The position numbers and the translations under genes were made by a program. 64,000 nucleotides of DNA from Symsagittifera roscoffensis (taxonomy: Eukaryota > Xenacoelomorpha > Acoela > Convolutidae). The notes below the pieces were generated by a model that was not told the origin of the DNA, did not search any database, and was given only the letters and a program-made list of their open reading frames with translations. The stretch is from the NCBI RefSeq assembly GCF_963678635.1, contig NC_087065.1, positions 72,671,345 through 72,735,344 of the forward strand. Direction: 5' to 3'. Within the stretch, counting starts at the first letter, position 1. Every line of letters begins with the position of its first letter. Shown piece by piece: positions 25,847 to 39,061 of this stretch.

Positions 25847-28800
25847 TGGTTGTGTTGTACATGAATGAATGTTTTTTCGATTGTGCTTGCTCAAATGGTA
25901 ATTGCTTCTAAATGTTTTCGAAACTGTAAACCTGTTTGTTTCGGAGCAATTGCAGTTCAGAATTTTTTAAACCAGTAAATATGCAATATGATTCAGTCAA
26001 AATTTACTTTTACTTTTGTTGGTGTTGAAAAATAATATAAGCAGTAAACCTTACACTATCTCTTAACACACAGTGGTTGTTTGGTGAAATAACCAGTGCT
26101 GTAGTACATAAGTTAAATGCGTTTCTTGTGAGCTTGCTTTCTGATGTAGCTATCTCATCTAAAAAATCAAATTTGGAAAGCCAGGTAATTTTGAATTAAT
26201 TGAATCCACGTTTTTTACCCTGCAATCTTATGCTTCTTTGTAAAACTTATGCTGTTTCCTGCTTTCTTGTGTAGAAAACTGTTTTTCACAGTTTTCAAGG
26301 AACGAAAGCTAAACAATCCTGAACTAGACGAGGGTAAGACGATAATCTTACCTGGTTGTGTTGTACATGAATGAATGTTTTTTCGATTGTGCTTGCTCAA
26401 ATGGTAATTGCTTCTAAATGTTTTCGAAACTGTAAACCTGTTTGTTTCGGAGCAATTGCAGTTCAGAATTTTTTAAACCAGTAAATATGCAATATGATTC
26501 AGTCAAAATTTACTTTTACTTTTGTTGGTGTTGAAAAATAATATAAGCAACAAACCTTACACTATCTCTTAACACACAGTGGTTGTTTGGTGAAATAACC
26601 AGTGCTGTAGTACATAAGTTAAATGCGTTTCTTGTGAGCTTGCTTTCTGATGTAGCTATCTCATCTAAAAAATCAGATTTGGAAAGCCAGGTAATTTTGA
26701 ATTAATTGAATCCACGTTTTTTACCCTGCAATCTTATGCTTCTTTGTAAAACTTATGCTGTTTCCTGCTTTCTTGTGTAGAAAACTGTTTTTCACAGTTT
26801 TCAAGGAACGAAAGCTAAACAATCTTGAACTAGACGAGGGTAAGACGATAATCTTACCTGGTTGTGTTGTACATGAATGAATGTTTTTTCGATTGTGCTT
26901 GCTCAAATGGTAATTGCTTCTAAATGTTTTCGAAACTGTAAACCTGTTTGTTTTGGAGCAATTGCAGTTCAGAATTTTTTAAACCAGTAAATATGCAATA
27001 TGATTCAGTCAAAATTTACTTTTACTTTTGTTGGTGTTGAAAAATAATATAAGCAGTAAACCTTACACTATCTCTTAACACACAGTGGTTGTTTGGTGAA
27101 ATAACCAGTGCTGTAGTACATAAGTTAAATGCGTTTCTTGTGAGCTTGCTTTCTGATGTAGCTATCTCATCTAAAAAATCAGATTTGGAAAGCCAGGTAA
27201 TTTTGAATTAATTGAATCCACGTTTTTTACCCTGCAATCTTATGCTTCTTTGTAAAACTTATGCTGTTTCCTGCTTTCTTGTGTAGAAAACTGTTTTTCA
27301 CAGTTTTCAAGGAACGAAAGCTAAACAATCCTGAACTAGACGAGGGTAAGACGATAATCTTACCTGGTTGTGTTGTACATGAATCAATGTTTTTTCGATT
27401 GTGCTTGCTCAAATGGTAATTGCTTCTAAGTAGTTTCGAAACTGTAAACCTGTTTGTTTCGGAGCAATTGCAGTTGAGAATTTTTTAAACCAGTAAATAT
27501 GCAATATGATTCAGTCAAAATTTACTTCTACTTTTGTTGGTGTTGAAAAATAATATAAGCAGTAAACCTTACACTATCTCTTAACAGACAGTGGTTGTTT
27601 GGTGAAATAACCAGTGCTGTAGTACATAAGTTAAATGCGTTTCTTGTGAGCTTGCTTTCTGATGTAGCTATCTCATCTAAAAAATCAGATTTGGAAAGCC
27701 AGGTAATTTTGAATTAATTGAATCCACGTTTTTTACCCTGCAATCTTATGCTTCTTTGTAAAACTTATGCTGTTTCCTGCTTTCTTGTGTAGAAAACTGT
27801 TTTTCACAGTTTTCAAGGAACGAAAGCTAAACAATCCTGAACTAGACGAGGGTAAGACGATAATCTTACCTGGTTGTGTTGTACATGAATGAATGTTTTT
27901 TCGATTGTGCTTGCTCAAATGGTAATTGCTTCTAAATGTTTTCGAAACTGTAAACCTGTTTGTTTCGGAGCAATTGCAGTTCAGAATTTTTTAAACCAGT
28001 AAATATGCAATATGATTCAGTCAAAATTTACTTTTACTTTTGTTGGTGTTGAAAAATAATATAAGCAGTAAACCTTACACTATCTCTTAACACACAGTGG
28101 TTGTTTGGTGAAATAACCAGTGCTGTAGTACATAAGTTAAATGCGTTTCTTGTGAGCTTGCTTTCTGATGTAGCTATCTCATCTAAAAAATCAAATTTGG
28201 AAAGCCAGGTAATTTTGAATTAATTGAATCCACGTTTTTTACCCTGCAATCTTATGCTTCTTTGTAAAACTTATGCTGTTTCCTGCTTTCTTGTGTAGAA
28301 AACTGTTTTTCACAGTTTTCAAGGAACGAAAGCTAAACAATCCTGAACTAGACGAGGGTAAGACGATAATCTTACCTGGTTGTGTTGTACATGAATGAAT
28401 GTTTTTTCGATTGTGCTTGCTCAAATGGTAATTGCTTCTAAATGTTTTCGAAACTGTAAACCTGTTTGTTTCGGAGCAATTGCAGTTCAGAATTTTTTAA
28501 ACCAGTAAATATGCAATATGATTCAGTCAAAATTTACTTTTACTTTTGTTGGTGTTGAAAAATAATATAAGCAACAAACCTTACACTATCTCTTAACACA
28601 CAGTGGTTGTTTGGTGAAATAACCAGTGCTGTAGTACATAAGTTAAATGCGTTTCTTGTGAGCTTGCTTTCTGATGTAGCTATCTCATCTAAAAAATCAG
28701 ATTTGGAAAGCCAGGTAATTTTGAATTAATTGAATCCACGTTTTTTGCCCTGCAATCTTATGCTTCTTTGTAAAACTTATGCTGTTTCCTGCTTTCTTGT

Positions 28801-30559
28801 GTAGAAAACTGTTTTTCACAGTTTTCAAGGAACGAAAGCTAAACAATCTTGAACTAGACGAGGGTAAGACGATAATCTTACCTGGTTGTGTTGTACATGA
28901 ATGAATGTTTTTTCGATTGTGCTTGCTCAAATGGTAATTGCTTCTAAATGTTTTCGAAACTGTAAACCTGTTTGTTTCGGAGCAATTGCAGTTCAGAATT
29001 TTTTAAACCAGTAAATATGCAATATGATTCAGTCAAAATTTACTTTTACTTTTGTTGTTGTTGAAAAATAATATAAGCAGTAAACCTTACACTATCTCTT
29101 AACACACAGTGGTTGTTTGGTGAAATAACCAGTGCTGTAGTACATAAGTTAAATGCGTTTCTTGTGAGCTTGCTTTCTGATGTAGCTATCTCATCTAAAA
29201 AATCAAATTTGGAAAGCCAGGTAATTTTGAATTAATTGAATCCACGTTTTTTACCCTGCAATCTTATGCTTCTTTGTAAAACTTATGCTGTTTCCTGCTT
29301 TCTTGTGTAGAAAACTTTTTTCACAGTTTTCAAGGAACGAAAGCTAAACAATCCTGAACTAGACGAGGGTAAGACGATAATCTTACCTGGTTGTGTTGTA
29401 CATGAATGAATGTTTTTTCGATTGTGCTTGCTCAAATGGTAATTGCTTCTAAATGTTTTCGAAACTGTAAACCTGTTTGTTTCGGAGCAATTGCAGTTCA
29501 GAATTTTTTAAACCAATAAATATGCAATATGATTCAGTCAAAATTTACTTTTACTTTTGTTGGTGTTGAAAAATAATATAAGCAACAAACCTTACACTAT
29601 CTCTTAACACACAGTGGTTGTTTGGTGAAATAACCAGTGCTGTAGTACATAAGTTAAATGCGTTTCTTGTGAGCTTGCTTTCTGATGTAGCTATCTCATC
29701 TAAAAAATCAGATTTGGAAAGCCAGGTAATTTTGAATTAATTGAATCCACGTTTTTTACCCTGCAATCTTATGCTTCTTTGTAAAACTTATGCTGTTTCC
29801 TGCTTTCTTGTGTAGAAAACTGTTTTTCACAGTTTTCAAGGAACGAAAGCTAAACAATCTTGAACTAGACGAGGGTAAGACGATAATCTTACCTGGTTGT
29901 GTTGTACATGAATGAATGTTTTTTCGATTGTGCTTGCTCAAATGGTAATTGCTTCTAAATGTTTTCGAAACTGTAAACCTGTTTGTTTTGGAGCAATTGC
30001 AGTTCAGAATTTTTTAAACCAGTAAATATGCAATATGATTCAGTCAAAATTTACTTTTACTTTTGTTGGTGTTGAAAAATAATATAAGCAGTAAACCTTA
30101 CACTATCTCTTAACACACAGTGGTTGTTTGGTGAAATAACCAGTGCTGTAGTACATAAGTTAAATGCGTTTCTTGTGAGCTTGCTTTCTGATGTAGCTAT
30201 CTCATCTAAAAAATCAGATTTGGAAAGCCAGGTAATTTTGAATTAATTCAATCCACGTTTTTTACCCTGCAATCTTATGCTTCTTTGTAAAACTTATGCT
30301 GTTTCCTGCTTTCTTGTGTAGAAAACTGTTTTTCACAGTTTTCAAGGAATGAAAGCTAAACAATCCTGAACTAGACGAGGGTAAGACGATAATCTTACCT
30401 GGTTGTGTTGTACATGAATGAATGTTTTTTCGATTGTGCTTGCTCAAATGGTAATTGCTTCTAAATGTTTTCGAAACTGTAAACCTGTTTGTTTCGGAGC
30501 AATTGCAGTTCAGAATTTTTTAAACCAGTAAATATGCAATATGATTCATTCAAAATTTA

Positions 30560-33480
30560 CTTTTACTTTTGTTGGTGTTGAAAAATAATATAAGCAGTAA
30601 ACCTTACACTATCTCTTAACACACAGTGGTTGTTTGGTGAAATAACCAGTGCAGTAGTACATAAGGTAAATGCGTTTCTTGAGAGCTTGCTTTCTGATGT
30701 AGCTATCTCATCTAAAAAATCAGATTTGGAAAGCCAGGTAATTTGAATTATTTGAATCCACACTTTTTATCCTGCAATCTTATGCTTCTTTGTAGAACTT
30801 ATGCTGTTTCCTGCTTTCTTGTGTAGAAAACTGTTTTTTTTTTCACAGTTTTCAAGGAACGAAAGCTAAACAATCCTGAACTAGACGAGGGTAAGACGAT
30901 AGTCTTATCTGGTTGTGTTGTACATGAATGAATGTTTTTTCGATTGTGCTTGCTCAAATGGTAATTGCTTCTGAATGTTTTCGAAACGGTAAATCTGTTT
31001 GTTTTGGAGCAATTGCAGTTCAGAAATATATTAAACCAGTAAATATGCAATATGATTCAGTCAAAATTTACTTTTGTTTTTGTTTGTGTTGAAAAATACT
31101 ATAAGCAGTGAACGCTTAACAATCTTTTAACACACAGGCGTAATTTGGTGAAATAAACAAGGCTGTGGTACATAAATTAAATGCAATTCTTTAGAGCTTG
31201 CTTTCTGATATGGCGATCTGATTTTTAAAATCAGGTTTGGAAAGCGAGGTAGTTTGGAATTATTTGAAACCACATTTTTTTACCCTGCAAACTTTTATGC
31301 TTCATTATAGAACTTACGTTGTTCATGCTTTCTTGTGTAGAAAACTGTTTTTCACTGTTTTCAAGGAACGAAAGCTAAACAATCCTGAACTAGACGATGG
31401 TAAGAGGATTATTTTACCTGGTTAAATTGTACGTAAATCAATTTTTTTTTTCGATTGTTCTTGTTCAAATGGTAATTGCGTCTAAATGTTTTCGAAACTA
31501 TACACCTGTTTGTTTCGGAGCAATTGCATATTCAAGAAATCTATCAAACCAGTAAACTGTTTAACACGATTCAATGAAAATTTACTTTTGTTTTAGTTTG
31601 TGTTGAAAAAAATATATAAGCAGTAAACGCTACACAATCTTTTAACACACTGGCGTAGTTTGGTGAAATAGCCAGTGCTGTACTAATTAAGTTAAGTATG
31701 TTTGTTTAGAGCTTCCTTTCTGATGTAGCGATCTCATTTAAAAATGATTTTTGGAAAGCCAGGTAGTTTTGAATTATTTGAAACCATATTTTTACCTTGC
31801 ATTCTATCATGATGTTTTTTTAGAACTTATGTTGTTTCCTGCTTTCTTGTGTAGAAAACTGTTTTTCACTGTTTTCAAGGAACGAAAGCTAAACAATCCT
31901 GAACTGGACGATGGTAAGAGGATAATCTTACCTGGTTGTGTTGTACATGAATCAATGTTTTTTCGATTGTGCTTGCTCAAATGGTAATTGCTTCTAAATA
32001 GTTTCGAAACTGTAAACCTGTTTGTTTCGGAGCAATTGCAGTTCAGAACTTTATTAAACCAGCAAATGTGCAACATGATTCAATCGAATTTCATTTTTGT
32101 TTGTGTTGAAAAATAATATAAGCAGTAAACCCTACACTATCTCTTAACACACAGTCGTTGTTTGGTGAAATAACAGTGCTGTAGTACATAAGTTCAATCC
32201 GTGTCTTAAGAGCTTGATTTCTGATGTTACGATCTCTTTTTAAAAATCAGATTTGGAAAACCAGGTACTTTTGAACTATTTGCAACCATATTTTTACCCT
32301 GCATTCTATCATGATGCTTTTTTTAGTACTTATGTTTCCTGCTTTCTTGTGTAGAAAACTGTTTTTCACAGTTTTCAAGGAACGAAAGCTAAACAATCCT
32401 GAACTAGACGAGGGTAAGACGATAATCTTACCTGGTTGTGTTGTACATGAATGAATGTTTTTTCGATTGTGCTTGCTCAAATGGTAATTGCTTCTAAATA
32501 GTTTCGAAACTGTAAACCTGTTTGTTTCGGAGCAATTGCAGTTCAGAACTTTATTAAACCAGCAAATGTGCAACATGATTCAATCGAATTTTACTTTTGT
32601 TTATGTTGAAAAATAATATAAACAGTAAACCTTACACTATCTCTTAACACACAGTCGTTGTTTGGTGAAATAACCAGTGCAATAGTACACAAGTTAAATG
32701 CGTTTCTTGAGAGCTTGCTTTCTGATGTAGCTATCTCATCTAAAAAATCAGATTTGGAAAGCCAGGTAATTTGAATTATTTGAATCCACACTTCTTATCC
32801 TGCAATCTTATGCTTCTTTGTAGAACTTATGCTGTTTCCTGCTTTCTTGTGTAGAAAACTGTTTTTTTTTTCACTGTTTTCAAGGAACGAAGCTAAACAA
32901 TCCTGAACTAGACGAGGGTAAGACGATAGTCTTATCTGGTTGTGTTGTACATGAATGAATGTTTTTTCGATTGTGCTTGCTCAAATGGTAATTGCTTCTG
33001 AATGTATTCGAAACGGTAAATCTGTTTGTTTCGGAGCAATTGCAGTTCAGAAATATATTAAACCAGTAAATATGCAATATGATTCAGTCAAAATTTACTT
33101 CTGTTTTTGTTTGTGCTGAAAAATACTAAGCAGTGAACGCTTAACAATCTTTTAACACACAGGCGTAATTTGGTGAAATAAACAAGGCTGTAGTACATGA
33201 TTTAAATGCAATTCTTTAGAGCTTGCTTTCTGATATGGCGATCTGATTTTGAAAATCAGGTTTGGAAAGCGAGGTAGTTCGGAATTATTTGAAACCACAT
33301 TTTTTTACCCTGCAAACTATTATGCTTCAATATAGAACTTACGTTGTTCCTGCTTTCTTGTGTAGAAAACTGTTTTTCACTGTTTTCAAGGAAGGAAAGC
33401 TAAACAATCCTGAACTAGACGATGGTAAGAGGATTATTTTACCTGGTTTATTTGTACGTAAATCGGTGAAATAGCCAGTG
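30560..33480 (+). repeat. Satellite sub-block with ~2.03-kb duplication
   Basis: A four-monomer group is present twice with an offset near 2,028 bp, seen for instance in the matching minus-strand frames that end at 30,563 and 32,591. These monomers carry the longer T-run 'ctgttttttttttcac' and the 'taaattgtacg' variant, marking a distinct monomer class. Confidence 0.7.
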
Positions 33481-36400
33481 CTGTAATAATTAAGTTAAGT
33501 AGGTTTGCTTAGAGCTTCCTTTCTGATGTAGCGATTTCATTTAAAAAATCAGATTTGGAAAGCCAGGTAGTTTTGAATTATTTGAAACCTCATTTTTTTA
33601 TCCTGAAAACTATTATGCTTCATTTTAGAACTTATTTGTTGCTGCTTTCTTGTGTAGAAAACTGTTTTCCACTGTTTTCAAGGAACGAAAGCTAAACAAT
33701 TCTGAACTAGACGATGGTAAGATGATTATTTTACCTGGTTAAGTTGTACATAAATCAATGATTTTTCGATTGTGCTTGTTCAAATGGTAATTGCTTCTAA
33801 ATATTTTCGAAACTGTAAACCTGTTTGTTTCGGAGCAATTGCAGTTCAGAACTTTATTAAACCAGCAAATGTACAACATGATTCAATCGATTTTTACTTT
33901 TGTTTTTGTTGAAAAATAATATAAGCAGTAAACCCTACACTATCTCTTAACACACAGTCGTAGTTTGGTGAAATAACCAGTGCTCTAGTACATTAGTTAA
34001 ATGCGTGTCCTAAAAGCTTGATTTCTGTTGTTACGATCTCTTTTTAAAAATCAGATTTGGAAAAACAGGTACTTTTGAATTATTTGCAACCATATTTTTT
34101 ACCCTGCATTTTATTATGCTTCTTTATAGAACTTATGTTGCTCCTGCTTTCTTGTGTAGAAAACTGTTTTTGACTGTTTTCAAGGAACGAAAGCTAAACA
34201 ATCTTGAACTAGACGATGGTAAGAGTTTTATTTTACCTGGTTAAATTGTACGGAAATCAATGTTTTTTCGATTGTTCTTGTTCAAATGGTAATTGCTTTT
34301 AAATGTTTTCGAAACTGTACACCTGTTTGTTTCGGAGCAATTGCATCTCAGAAATCCATCAAACCAGTAAACTGTTTAACACGATTCAATGAAAATTTAC
34401 TTTTGTTTTAGTTTGTGTTGAAAAAAATATATAAGCAGTAAACGCTACACAATCTTTTAACACACTGGCGTAGTTTGGTGAAATAGCCAGTGCTGTACTA
34501 ATTAAGTTAAGTGCGTTTGTTTAGAGTTTCCTTTCTGATGTAGCGATCTCATTTTAAAAAATCAGATTTCGAAAGCCAGGTAGTTTTGAATTATTTGAAA
34601 CCACATTTTTTTAACCCTGCAAACTGTTAGGCTTCATTTTAGAACTTATGTTTTTGCTGCTTTCTTGTGTAGAAAACAGTTTTTCACTGTTTTCAAGGAA
34701 CGAAAGCTAAACAGTTCTGATTTAGATGATGGTAAGATGATTATTTTACCTGGTTAAGTTGTACATAAATCAATGATTTTTCGATTGTGTTTGTTCAAAT
34801 GGTAATTGCTTCTAAATATTTTCGAAACTGTAAACCTGTTTGTTTCGGAGCAATTGCAGTTCAGAACTTTATTAAACCAGCAAATGTGCAACTTGATTCA
34901 ATCGAATTTTACTTTTAGTTGTTTTGAAAAATATTATAAGCAGTAAACCGTACACTATATCTTAAGGCACAGTCGTTGTTTGGTGAAATAACCAGTGCTG
35001 TTGTACATATGTTCAATCCGTGTCTTAAGAGCTTGATTTCTGATGTTACGATGTCTTTTTAAAAATCAGATTTGGAAAAACAGGTACTTTTGAATTATTT
35101 GCAACCATATTTTTTACCCTGCATTCTATTATGCTTCTTTATAGAACTTATGTTGCTCCTGCTTTCTTGTGTAGAAAACTGTTTTTCACTGTTTTCAAGG
35201 AACGAAAGCTAAACAATCTTGAACTAGACGATGGTAAGAGGATTATTTTACCTGGTTAAATTGTACGTAAATCAATGTTTTATCGATTGTTCTTGTTCAA
35301 ATGGTAATTGCTTTTAAATGTTTTCGAAACTGTACACCTGTTTGTTTCGGAGCCATTGCATCTCAGAAATCTATCAAACCAGTAAACTGTTTAACACGAT
35401 TCAAAGAAATTTTAGTTTTGTTTTAGTTTGTGTTGAAAAAAATAAAAAAGCAGTAAACGCTAAACAATCTTTTAACACACTGGCGTAGTTTGGTGAAATA
35501 GCCAGTGCTGTACTAATTAAGTTAAGTGCGTTTATTTCGAGTTTCCTTTCTGATGTAGCGATCTCATTTTAAAAAATCAGATTTCGAAAGCCAGGTAATT
35601 TTGAATTATTTGAAACCACATTTTTTTTTACCCTGCAAACTATTATGCTTCATTTTAGAACTTTTGTTTTTGCTGCTTTCTTGTGTAGAAAACTGTTTTT
35701 CACTGTTTTCAAGGAACGAAAGCTAAACAATTCTGATTTAGATGATGGTAAGATGATTATTTTACCTGGTTAAGTTGTACATAAATCAATGATTTTTCGA
35801 TTGTGTTTGTTCAAATGGTAATTGCTTCTAAATATTTTCGAAACTGTAAACCTGTTTATTTCGGAGCAATTGCAGTTCAGAACTTTATTAAACCAGCAAA
35901 TGTGCAGCTTGATTCAATCGAATCTTACTTTTGTTTGTTTTGAAAAATATTATAAGCAGTAAACCGTACACTATCTCTTAAGGCACAGTCGTTGTTTGGT
36001 GAAATAACCAGTGCTGTAGTACATAAGTTCAATCCGTGTCTTAAGAGCTTGATTTCTGATGTTACGATGTCTTTTTAAAACTCGGATTTGGAAAGCCAGG
36101 TACTTTTGAATTATTTGCAACCATAGTTTTTACCCTGCATTCTATTATGCTTTTTTTAGAACTTATGTTGTTTCCTGCTTTCTTGTGTAGAAACCTATTT
36201 TTCACAGTTTTCAAGGAACGAAAGCTAAACAATCCTGAACTAGACGAGGGTAAGACGATAATCTTACCTGGTTATGTTGTACATGAATCAATGTTTTTTC
36301 GATTGTGCTCGTTCAAATGGTAATTGCTTCAAATAGTTTCGAAACTGTAAACTTGTTTGTTTCGGAGCAATTGCAGTTTAGAACTTTATTAAACCAGCAA

Positions 36401-37000
36401 ATGTGCAACATGATTCAATCGAATTTTACTTTTGTTCTTGTTGAAAAATAATATAAGCAGTAAACCATACACTATCTCTTAACACACAGTCGTAGTTTGG
36501 TGAAATAACCAGTGCTCTCGTACATACGTTAAATGCGTGTCTTAAGAGCTTGATTTCTGATGTTACGATCTCTTTTTAAAAATCAGATTTGGAAAGCCAG
36601 TTACTTTTGAATTATTTGCAACCATATTTTTTTACCCTGCACTCTATTATGCTTTTTTATAGAACTGATGTTGTTTCCTGCTTTCTTGTGTAGAAAACTT
36701 TGTCATAGTTTTCAAGGAACGAAAGCTAAACAATCATGAACTAGACGAGGGTAAGACGATAATCTTACCTGGTTGTGTTGTACTTGAATCAATGTTTTTT
36801 CGATTGTGCTTGTTCAAATGATAATTGCTTCTAAATGTTTTCGAAACTGTAAATCTGAATGTTTTGGAGCAATAGCAGTTCAGAAATTGAATAATTCAGT
36901 AAATGTGCAACATGATTCAATCAAAATTTATTTTTTTTTCAGTTTGTGTTGAAAAAAATATAAGCAGTAAACGCTAAACAATTTTATAACACACAGGCTT
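33480..37000 (+). repeat. Diverged satellite with ~1,016-bp dimer periodicity
   Basis: Monomers here are less alike one by one, but every second one matches best: 'gttgctcctgctttcttgtg' recurs at 34,138 and 35,154. Many copies use the GGTAAGAGGATTATTTTACC or GGTAAGATGATTATTTTACC form. This is intermediate between the homogenised core and the decayed edge. Confidence 0.7.
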
Positions 37001-38750
37001 AATTTGGTGAAATAACCAGTGCTGTAGTGCATAAAATAAATACGTTTCTCTAGAGCTTGCTTTCTGATGTAGCTGTCTCATTTAAAAGTCAGATTTGGAA
37101 AGCCAGGTAATTTTGAATCATTTGAAACCACATTTGTTACCCTGCAATCTATTATGCTTCTTTGAACAATTTATGTTGTTTCCTGCTTTCTTCTGTAGAA
37201 AACTGTTTTTCACAGTTTTCAAGGAACGAAAGCTAAACAATCTTGAAGTAGACGAGGGTGAGACGATAATCTTACCTGGTTGTGTTGTACGTAAATCAGT
37301 TTTTTGATTGCGCTCGTACAAATGGTAATTTCTTTCAAATATTTTCGAAAACTGTACACCTGATTGTTTTGGACCATTTTTAGTTCAGAAATTTGATAAA
37401 CCAGATAATGTGCAACTTGATTCGTGTAAATTTTACTTTTGTTTTTGTGCAGAAAGATAATATGAGCAATAAACACTAGACAGTTTTCGAACAGTCAGGT
37501 GTAATTTGGTGAATTGACCAGCGCTATTGTACACAAAGAATATGTTTCTTAAGCGCCTGCCGCTTTCTCCTTTCGAGCTTTCCTTGCGAAAATCACGAAA
37601 GCAAAACAAGGTCATGTATTGATCTGGTTCCGAAAGCAATGTCCTTGTGTTTTATCTGAAACCAGAATATGCGCCCTGCCAACTGTGCATGTTTATTGCT
37701 GAAATCTCAGCGTTTCCTGCTGTTGAGTATAAGACTGGTTTTCAGTCTCCAAGGAACGAAAGCTAAACAGTCGTAAACTAAATAAGGCTAAGATGATATT
37801 CTTGCCTTGTTGTGTTGTACATTAAATGAAATAATTTCGATGGTGCATGCCTCCGAAATCGACTTAGGTTTTGAATACTTTCGAAATCTGGAATCTTATA
37901 TGTTTCGATGAAATTGCAATTCAGAAAACAAAAACAATTTTGTCCTACATGCTTCGTTCACCAATTAATTTGTTTTTCTCGGATAGAAAATTATTAGAAA
38001 TGAAAGCTAATCAATCTCTAAGCTCTAATTTGGTAAATCGACTAGTGCTGTTGTACTTCGATCAATGGGTTTCTTAGTGTTAGCTTTTTCTTGTAAGGTC
38101 CTACTTTGAGAAGTCCTATTCTGAGTTGATTGAAACCTGCGGTTATTGTGCTTCATGTTTTAGTGAAGTTATGAAGTTTCATGTTATCATGCTTAGAAAA
38201 TTGTTTTTCATCTTTTCACTGCTGTTCAAGGAACGAAAGATAAATAATTGTAAACTAGACTAGGTTAATATGGTAATCTTGCGTGGTTGTTTTTTACCCT
38301 GCCATTTGTGCTTCTTTGCAGAAGTTTTGATGATTCTTGCTTTCTTGTGTAGAAAACTGTTCTAATGTTTTCAAGGAATGAAAGCGAAATAATCCTAAAC
38401 TAGACGAGGCTAAGATGACAATCTTGCCTGGTTATGTTGTACATTATTCGAAGTAGTTTTGATAGTGCATGCTTTCTAAATAGAAAGATGTTTTAGAGAC
38501 TTTCGAAAACTGTAAACCTAATTGTTTTGAAGCAATTGCGGTTCAGAAAGTAATCAGATCAGTTATTGTTCTATATACTTCCTTCAACATTTTAGTTTTT
38601 CGGATAAAAAATAATATAGAAATTAAAGCTAATCAATCACTAAAAACTAATTTGATAAATGCGACTATTGCTGTTGTACTATAATAAATGGGTTTCTATA
38701 GTGCTTGCTTTCTCATGGATGATCCTTTTTTTAAGAAGGCAGGGATTTCT
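37000..38750 (+). repeat. Decayed edge of the satellite array
   Basis: Individual monomers are still recognisable from 'caaggaacgaaag' (37,223; 37,750; 38,228; and AAGGAATGAAAG near 38,372), from 'ttgtgttgtac' and from 'tgcttgctttct', but identity falls steadily and indels accumulate toward 38.75 kb. No junction sequence was seen; homology simply fades about 400 bp before the first CEP70-like exon. Confidence 0.8.
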
Positions 38751-39028
38751 GAGTTGATTGAAACCAAAATAGATATCCTGTCGGCTATTTTTCTCAATCT
38801 TATTGTGAAGTTGAGCATTTCTTGAGCTTTCTGGGAATTTTATTTTTCCCTGTACACCGTATGTGTCATTAGGCTCTCTTTTTTTCCTCCGCACTTAACA
38901 CAAGCATCAATTTTATGGTCTAACGAGTGGTTTTACTAGGTTAACTATGAAGACCAAACATGTTTGTCATGGCCTAATTTATGACAATTGGACAATGTGA
39001 ACAGTAATTTAAATTATAAAAATTGCAG

Positions 39029-39061
39029 GTGGAGGAAAAGGAAAAAGAGCCTGTCATTGTT
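39029..39061 (+). CDS. Possible 11-codon micro-exon upstream of the CEP70-like exons
   Basis: An acceptor-like AATTGCAG is followed by an open, acidic-basic stretch (VEEKEKEPVIV) whose frame and end phase (0) fit the next exon. The would-be donor GTT|GTGTTT is poor and the resulting intron would be 84 nt. It may be chance; listed because it is the only plausible upstream coding piece between the satellite and the first firm exon. Confidence 0.25.

Larger units (their letters stand above)
25400..30560 (+). repeat. Most homogenised block: ten 506-bp monomers with a 2,024-bp (4-mer) HOR
   Basis: Monomer landmarks recur every 506 bp (for example the minus-strand frame closing at 25,709, 26,215, 26,721, 27,227, 27,733 and 28,239). 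Private variants recur every fourth monomer: 'cttctaagtagtttcg' at about 25,400 and 27,425; 'tcaaatttgg' at about 26,168 and 28,193; 'gcaacaaacc' at about 26,547 and 28,571; 'aatcttgaac' at about 26,822 and 28,847. The last three then recur after only about 1,012 bp (29,204, 29,583, 29,858), showing a later two-monomer exchange. This is the usual signature of unequal crossing over. Confidence 0.9.
1..38750 (+). repeat. Complex satellite array, ~500-bp monomers
   Basis: The whole interval is built from head-to-tail copies of one AT-rich monomer of about 500 bp, exactly 506 bp in the most uniform part. Every monomer repeats the same landmarks in order: a segment like 'agtgctgtagtacataagtt', 'gatttggaaagccaggta', a TTTACCCTGCA block, 'gctttcttgtgtagaaaact', 'caaggaacgaaagctaaaca', 'ggttgtgttgtacatgaat', 'tttcggagcaattgcagttc' and 'gaaaaataatataagcagta'. 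Some monomers are internally deleted or chimeric. Both strands carry short conserved ORFs (about 50-80 residues, one in each direction over the same bases), but they stop within each monomer and track the nucleotide conservation, so they are not treated as genes. All monomers share one orientation. No transposon ends or target-site duplications were seen. The function is unknown; centromeric or pericentromeric satellite or an intronic tandem repeat are both possible. Confidence 0.95.

Noticed and set aside
670-37321. About fifty short ORFs in the satellite (MSKHNRKNIDSC.. on minus, ..FKERKLNNPELDE.. on plus) as a multicopy peptide gene family
   Set aside because: Both strands are open over the same bases, the frames end within each monomer, start positions vary, and conservation follows the nucleotide repeat, not codon positions. 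Homogenisation explains it.
1-38750. CRISPR array or bacterial repeat
   Set aside because: Repeats are about 500 bp without unique spacers, and the window contains spliceosomal exons.
1-38750. LTR retrotransposon or tandem LTR array
   Set aside because: No reverse transcriptase, integrase, primer-binding site or TG..CA ends seen; monomers are directly contiguous.
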